Shown one piece after another: positions 61,975 to 64,000 of a stretch of DNA of 64,000 bases; the stretch's first letter is position 1, and every line of letters begins with the position of its first letter. Under the pieces are notes generated by a model. It had not been told where the DNA came from. It worked only from the letters and a program-made list of their open reading frames with translations, and searched no databases. Origin of the DNA: Alistipes sp. UBA934 (GTDB lineage Bacteria > Bacteroidota > Bacteroidia > Bacteroidales > Rikenellaceae); the NCBI GenBank assembly GCA_002293535.1, contig DBDK01000004.1, positions 1 through 64,000 of the forward strand. The letters are read 5' to 3'. A program made the translations under genes and the position numbers.

Positions 61975-62005
61975 TTTGTGGTTTTGTCGATTTTTTCTAA
62001 CTTTG
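61975..62005 (+). promoter_or_regulatory. Promoter of the RND efflux operon
   Basis: TTTG at 61975-61978, 19-base spacer, TAACTTTG at 61998-62005; ATG at 62032. Confidence 0.75.
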
Positions 62006-62025
62006 AAAATTATCGACAAAACCAC
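61978..62025. promoter_or_regulatory. Perfect inverted repeat framing the efflux promoter, candidate operator
   Basis: GTGGTTTTGTCGAT at 61978-61991 and its exact reverse complement at 62012-62025, separated by 20 bases containing the -7 box. The left arm overlaps the -33/spacer region and the right arm begins at the expected transcription start, as would suit a repressor covering the promoter. No regulator gene is adjacent in the window. Confidence 0.65.
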
Positions 62026-62031
62026 TAATCA

Positions 62032-63111
62032 ATGAAAAAATCTACAAACAGGTGGGTGGCACTGGGGGCCATCGGAATAGTAATAGTGGGAGTGGTGCTC
62101 TACCAACTGGTGTGGAAAAAAACCGACGAAGGGCCCGGAGTAATGACAGGTGGCAGTGGAGGACGGAACGCACTGCAAGTGCAGGGTATGATCATCGGCC
62201 AACAACCGCTGACCTTTGCGCTGGATAACATCACCGCTACCATTACGGCTGACGAAGAGGTAAATCTGGCCTTCGAAACCTCCGGAAAGATCACGAATAT
62301 CTATTTCCGTGAAGACACAGGGGTGAAAAAGGGCGAGCTGTTGGCCAAGATCAACGACGAACCGCTACAGGCCCAACTCAAAAAATTAGAGGCACAGCTC
62401 AAACTCTCTGAGGACAGACTCTATCGGCAAAGAGAACTTTTAGAAAGGGATGCCGTCAGCCGCGAGGCTTACGAGCAGGCTCAAACTTCGCTGGCAATGC
62501 TTCAAGCGGATATCGAGTTGGTGAAGGCCAACATTGCTCAAACCGAACTTCGCGCTCCGTTCGACGGGGTGATCGGGTTCCGTTACGTGAGCGAGGGGGC
62601 TTGGGCGTCACCTACTACGACTGTTGCGCGCCTCACAAAGATCGTTCCGCTGAAGCTCAACTTCTCCGTCTCCGAAAAATATGTCGATGCCGTTCGTCAG
62701 GGCACCAAGGTTACTTTCACTGTGGATGGTTATCTGGATGCGTTTCAGGCCGAGGTCTATGCCGTTTCGTCGGAGGTGGATTTGAGCACGCGCCAACTGG
62801 ACGTCAAGGCTCTCTATCCCAACTATCGTGGTCAGTTGATGCCGGGGCGTTATGCAGCAGTGTCGATAACACTTTATGAGCAGGGCAACGCAATTGTGGT
62901 CCCTTCCGAGGCGGTGGTCAAGGAGATGGGTATCGACAAAGTGTTCGTGGCTCGCGGCGGGGTTGCCAGAGGGGTTAATATCGAGGCCGGCCAGCGGACC
63001 GATTCCCAGGTGGAGGTCATTACGGGCCTTATGCCCGGCGATACACTCATTACTACGGGAACATTGCAATTGCGTGAAGGCTTACCCATAAAACTTCAGA
63101 ACTTACGATGA
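62032..63111 (+). CDS. RND efflux periplasmic adaptor (membrane fusion protein)
   Basis: 359 residues. N-terminal membrane anchor (9-26), then lipoyl-like half with EEVNLAFETSGKITNIYFREDTG and KKGELLAKINDEPLQAQL, a helical hairpin (LKKLEAQLKLSEDRLYRQRELLERDAVSRE), LRAPFDGVIGFR and beta-barrel domains. AcrA/MexA family. Links the inner-membrane pump encoded next to an outer-membrane channel not in the window. Stop overlaps the pump start (ATGA). Confidence 0.93.
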   Translation: MKKSTNRWVALGAIGIVIVGVVLYQLVWKKTDEGPGVMTGGSGGRNALQVQGMIIGQQPLTFALDNITATITADEEVNLAFETSGKITNIYFREDTGVKKGELLAKINDEPLQAQLKKLEAQLKLSEDRLYRQRELLERDAVSREAYEQAQTSLAMLQADIELVKANIAQTELRAPFDGVIGFRYVSEGAWASPTTTVARLTKIVPLKLNFSVSEKYVDAVRQGTKVTFTVDGYLDAFQAEVYAVSSEVDLSTRQLDVKALYPNYRGQLMPGRYAAVSITLYEQGNAIVVPSEAVVKEMGIDKVFVARGGVARGVNIEAGQRTDSQVEVITGLMPGDTLITTGTLQLREGLPIKLQNLR

Positions 63112-64000
63112 ACATTTCCGAGCTCAGTATAAAGCGTCCTGTTTTGGCGACGGTGTTTTCGCTGGTGATCCTGCTGTTCGGGTTCATCGGCTTCAACTCG
63201 TTGGGTGTAAGGGAATATCCATCGGTGGACAACCCCATCATCACGGTCAGCACTTCGTACCCTGGAGCGAATGCCGACGTTATCGAAAATCAGATCACCG
63301 AGCCCCTGGAGCAGAACATTAACGGTATTCCCGGTATCCGGTCACTTACCAGCGTTTCGTCGCAGGGCCAGAGCCGCATTACCGTCGAGTTCGAACTTTC
63401 GGTGCCGCTGGAGACCGCTGCAAATGATGTTAGGGACAAGGTCTCCCGTTCGCAACGCTATCTGCCGCGCGATTGTGATCCACCAACCGTGACCAAAGCC
63501 GATGCCGATGCCAATCCGATTTTAATGGTGGCCGTGCAGAGTGATCAACGTTCGCTGCTGGAGATTTCAGAGATCGCCGACCTGACCATTAAGGAGCAGT
63601 TGCAGACGATCAACAACGTTAGTGGCGTGGAGATTTGGGGCGAGAAGCGTTATGCGATGCGTCTGTGGTTGGATCCGGTGAAGATGGCGGCTCACGGCGT
63701 CACCACGATGGATGTCAAGAGCGCCGTAGATCGCGAGAATGTCGAACTTCCTTCCGGTTCCATAGAGGGTAACACGATAGAACTGAGTATCCGCACATTG
63801 GGCCTTATGCACACGGCGGACGAATTTAACAACCTGATTATACGTACTGACGGTCAGAGGGTAGTTCGCTTGCGGGATGTGGGTCGCGCCGAGTTGAGTC
63901 CGCGCGATATGCGCTCCTATATGAAGATCAACGGTATACCGATGGTCGGGGTTATCGTGATTCCGCAGCCGGGGGCCAACCACATCGAGATTGCCGACGC
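63108..64000 (+). CDS. RND efflux pump (AcrB/MexB-like), N-terminal part, runs off the window
   Basis: ATG at 63108 overlapping the adaptor stop; 297 codons visible and still open at 64000. MNISELSIKRPVLATVFSLV is the standard RND start with its first membrane helix, followed by the porter domain (YPGANADVIENQITEPLEQ, GQSRITVEFELS). A proton-driven exporter of drugs, bile acids or other hydrophobic compounds; the substrate cannot be told from this portion. Confidence 0.92.
   Translation, partial: MNISELSIKRPVLATVFSLVILLFGFIGFNSLGVREYPSVDNPIITVSTSYPGANADVIENQITEPLEQNINGIPGIRSLTSVSSQGQSRITVEFELSVPLETAANDVRDKVSRSQRYLPRDCDPPTVTKADADANPILMVAVQSDQRSLLEISEIADLTIKEQLQTINNVSGVEIWGEKRYAMRLWLDPVKMAAHGVTTMDVKSAVDRENVELPSGSIEGNTIELSIRTLGLMHTADEFNNLIIRTDGQRVVRLRDVGRAELSPRDMRSYMKINGIPMVGVIVIPQPGANHIEIAD

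Noticed and set aside
1..64000. CRISPR arrays, tRNA and rRNA genes, insertion sequences
   Set aside because: No regularly spaced repeats, cloverleaf sequences with CCA-end geometry, rRNA stretches or transposase-like ORFs were seen on either strand.

Overview
The window is chromosomal DNA of a member of the Bacteroidota, most likely order Bacteroidales and probably close to Alistipes/Rikenellaceae. The phylum call rests on the repeated TAnnTTTG promoter box (often with TTTG about 19 bases upstream), the near absence of Shine-Dalgarno sites, a succinylornithine-type carbamoyltransferase, a sodium-pumping methylmalonyl-CoA decarboxylase cluster, and several lipoprotein families typical of the phylum (DUF5106/thioredoxin, PCMD). 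The genus is a guess from overall gene character.

Layout. 1-2562 is an accessory island: the 3' end of an Rhs-type polymorphic toxin with an M23 peptidase tip, read in frame into a probable immunity lipoprotein, then a Fic protein, then a 45-codon scrap of another Rhs core. 2601-8265 (minus) is one run: clpP, clpX, transketolase, an outer-membrane barrel and an HGSNAT-like membrane protein. 8431-9788 (minus) holds a conserved hypothetical and a glucosaminidase; 9832-12197 (plus) holds a GT9 glycosyltransferase, gcvH and mdh. 12305-12563 is a separate small transcription unit with a 29-codon reading frame. 12511-17477 (minus) is clpB, oadA, era. 17514-20746 (plus) is a HAD protein, rdgB, a thioredoxin-like lipoprotein and folD. 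valS (minus) and lon (plus) follow, then ddl, a membrane-anchored murF and an alpha/beta hydrolase (minus), then rubrerythrin, an outer-membrane protein and recO (minus). 31597-36207 (plus) is the methylmalonyl-CoA epimerase/decarboxylase set interrupted by an unknown lipoprotein. 36204-39195 (minus) is argF', PAP2, a Zn peptidase and an SDR. 39236-42198 (plus) is a LolC/E-type permease, ubiE/menG and three small envelope proteins.

42398-50397 is the most unusual region: twelve tightly packed plus-strand genes of bacteriophage character (tail-tip-like proteins, a scaffold-like coiled coil, an HK97-type major capsid protein, portal, connector, holin) with no recognisable terminase, integrase, tape measure, tail tube or lysin, slotted between housekeeping operons. 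50389-55212 (minus) is an S4-domain RNA-binding protein, pth, rplY/ctc, a DUF3467 protein, folC and lnt. 55240-57885 (plus) is cmk, ispH, pepT; fabH (minus) follows; 59034-61950 is a three-gene envelope set (duplicated lipoprotein, barrel, PCMD lipoprotein); the window ends in an RND efflux operon whose promoter is framed by a perfect 14-base inverted repeat.

Themes. Protein quality control is well represented (ClpP, ClpX, ClpB, Lon), but ClpX lacks its zinc-binding domain and ClpB its N-domain. Succinate/propionate metabolism is served by OadA, the Mmd complex and the epimerase. Many genes begin only 4-9 bases after their promoter box, and several divergent pairs share back-to-back boxes, which suggests frequent leaderless transcription. 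No tRNA, rRNA, CRISPR array or insertion sequence was seen. All assignments were made by reading the sequence; no database search was run.
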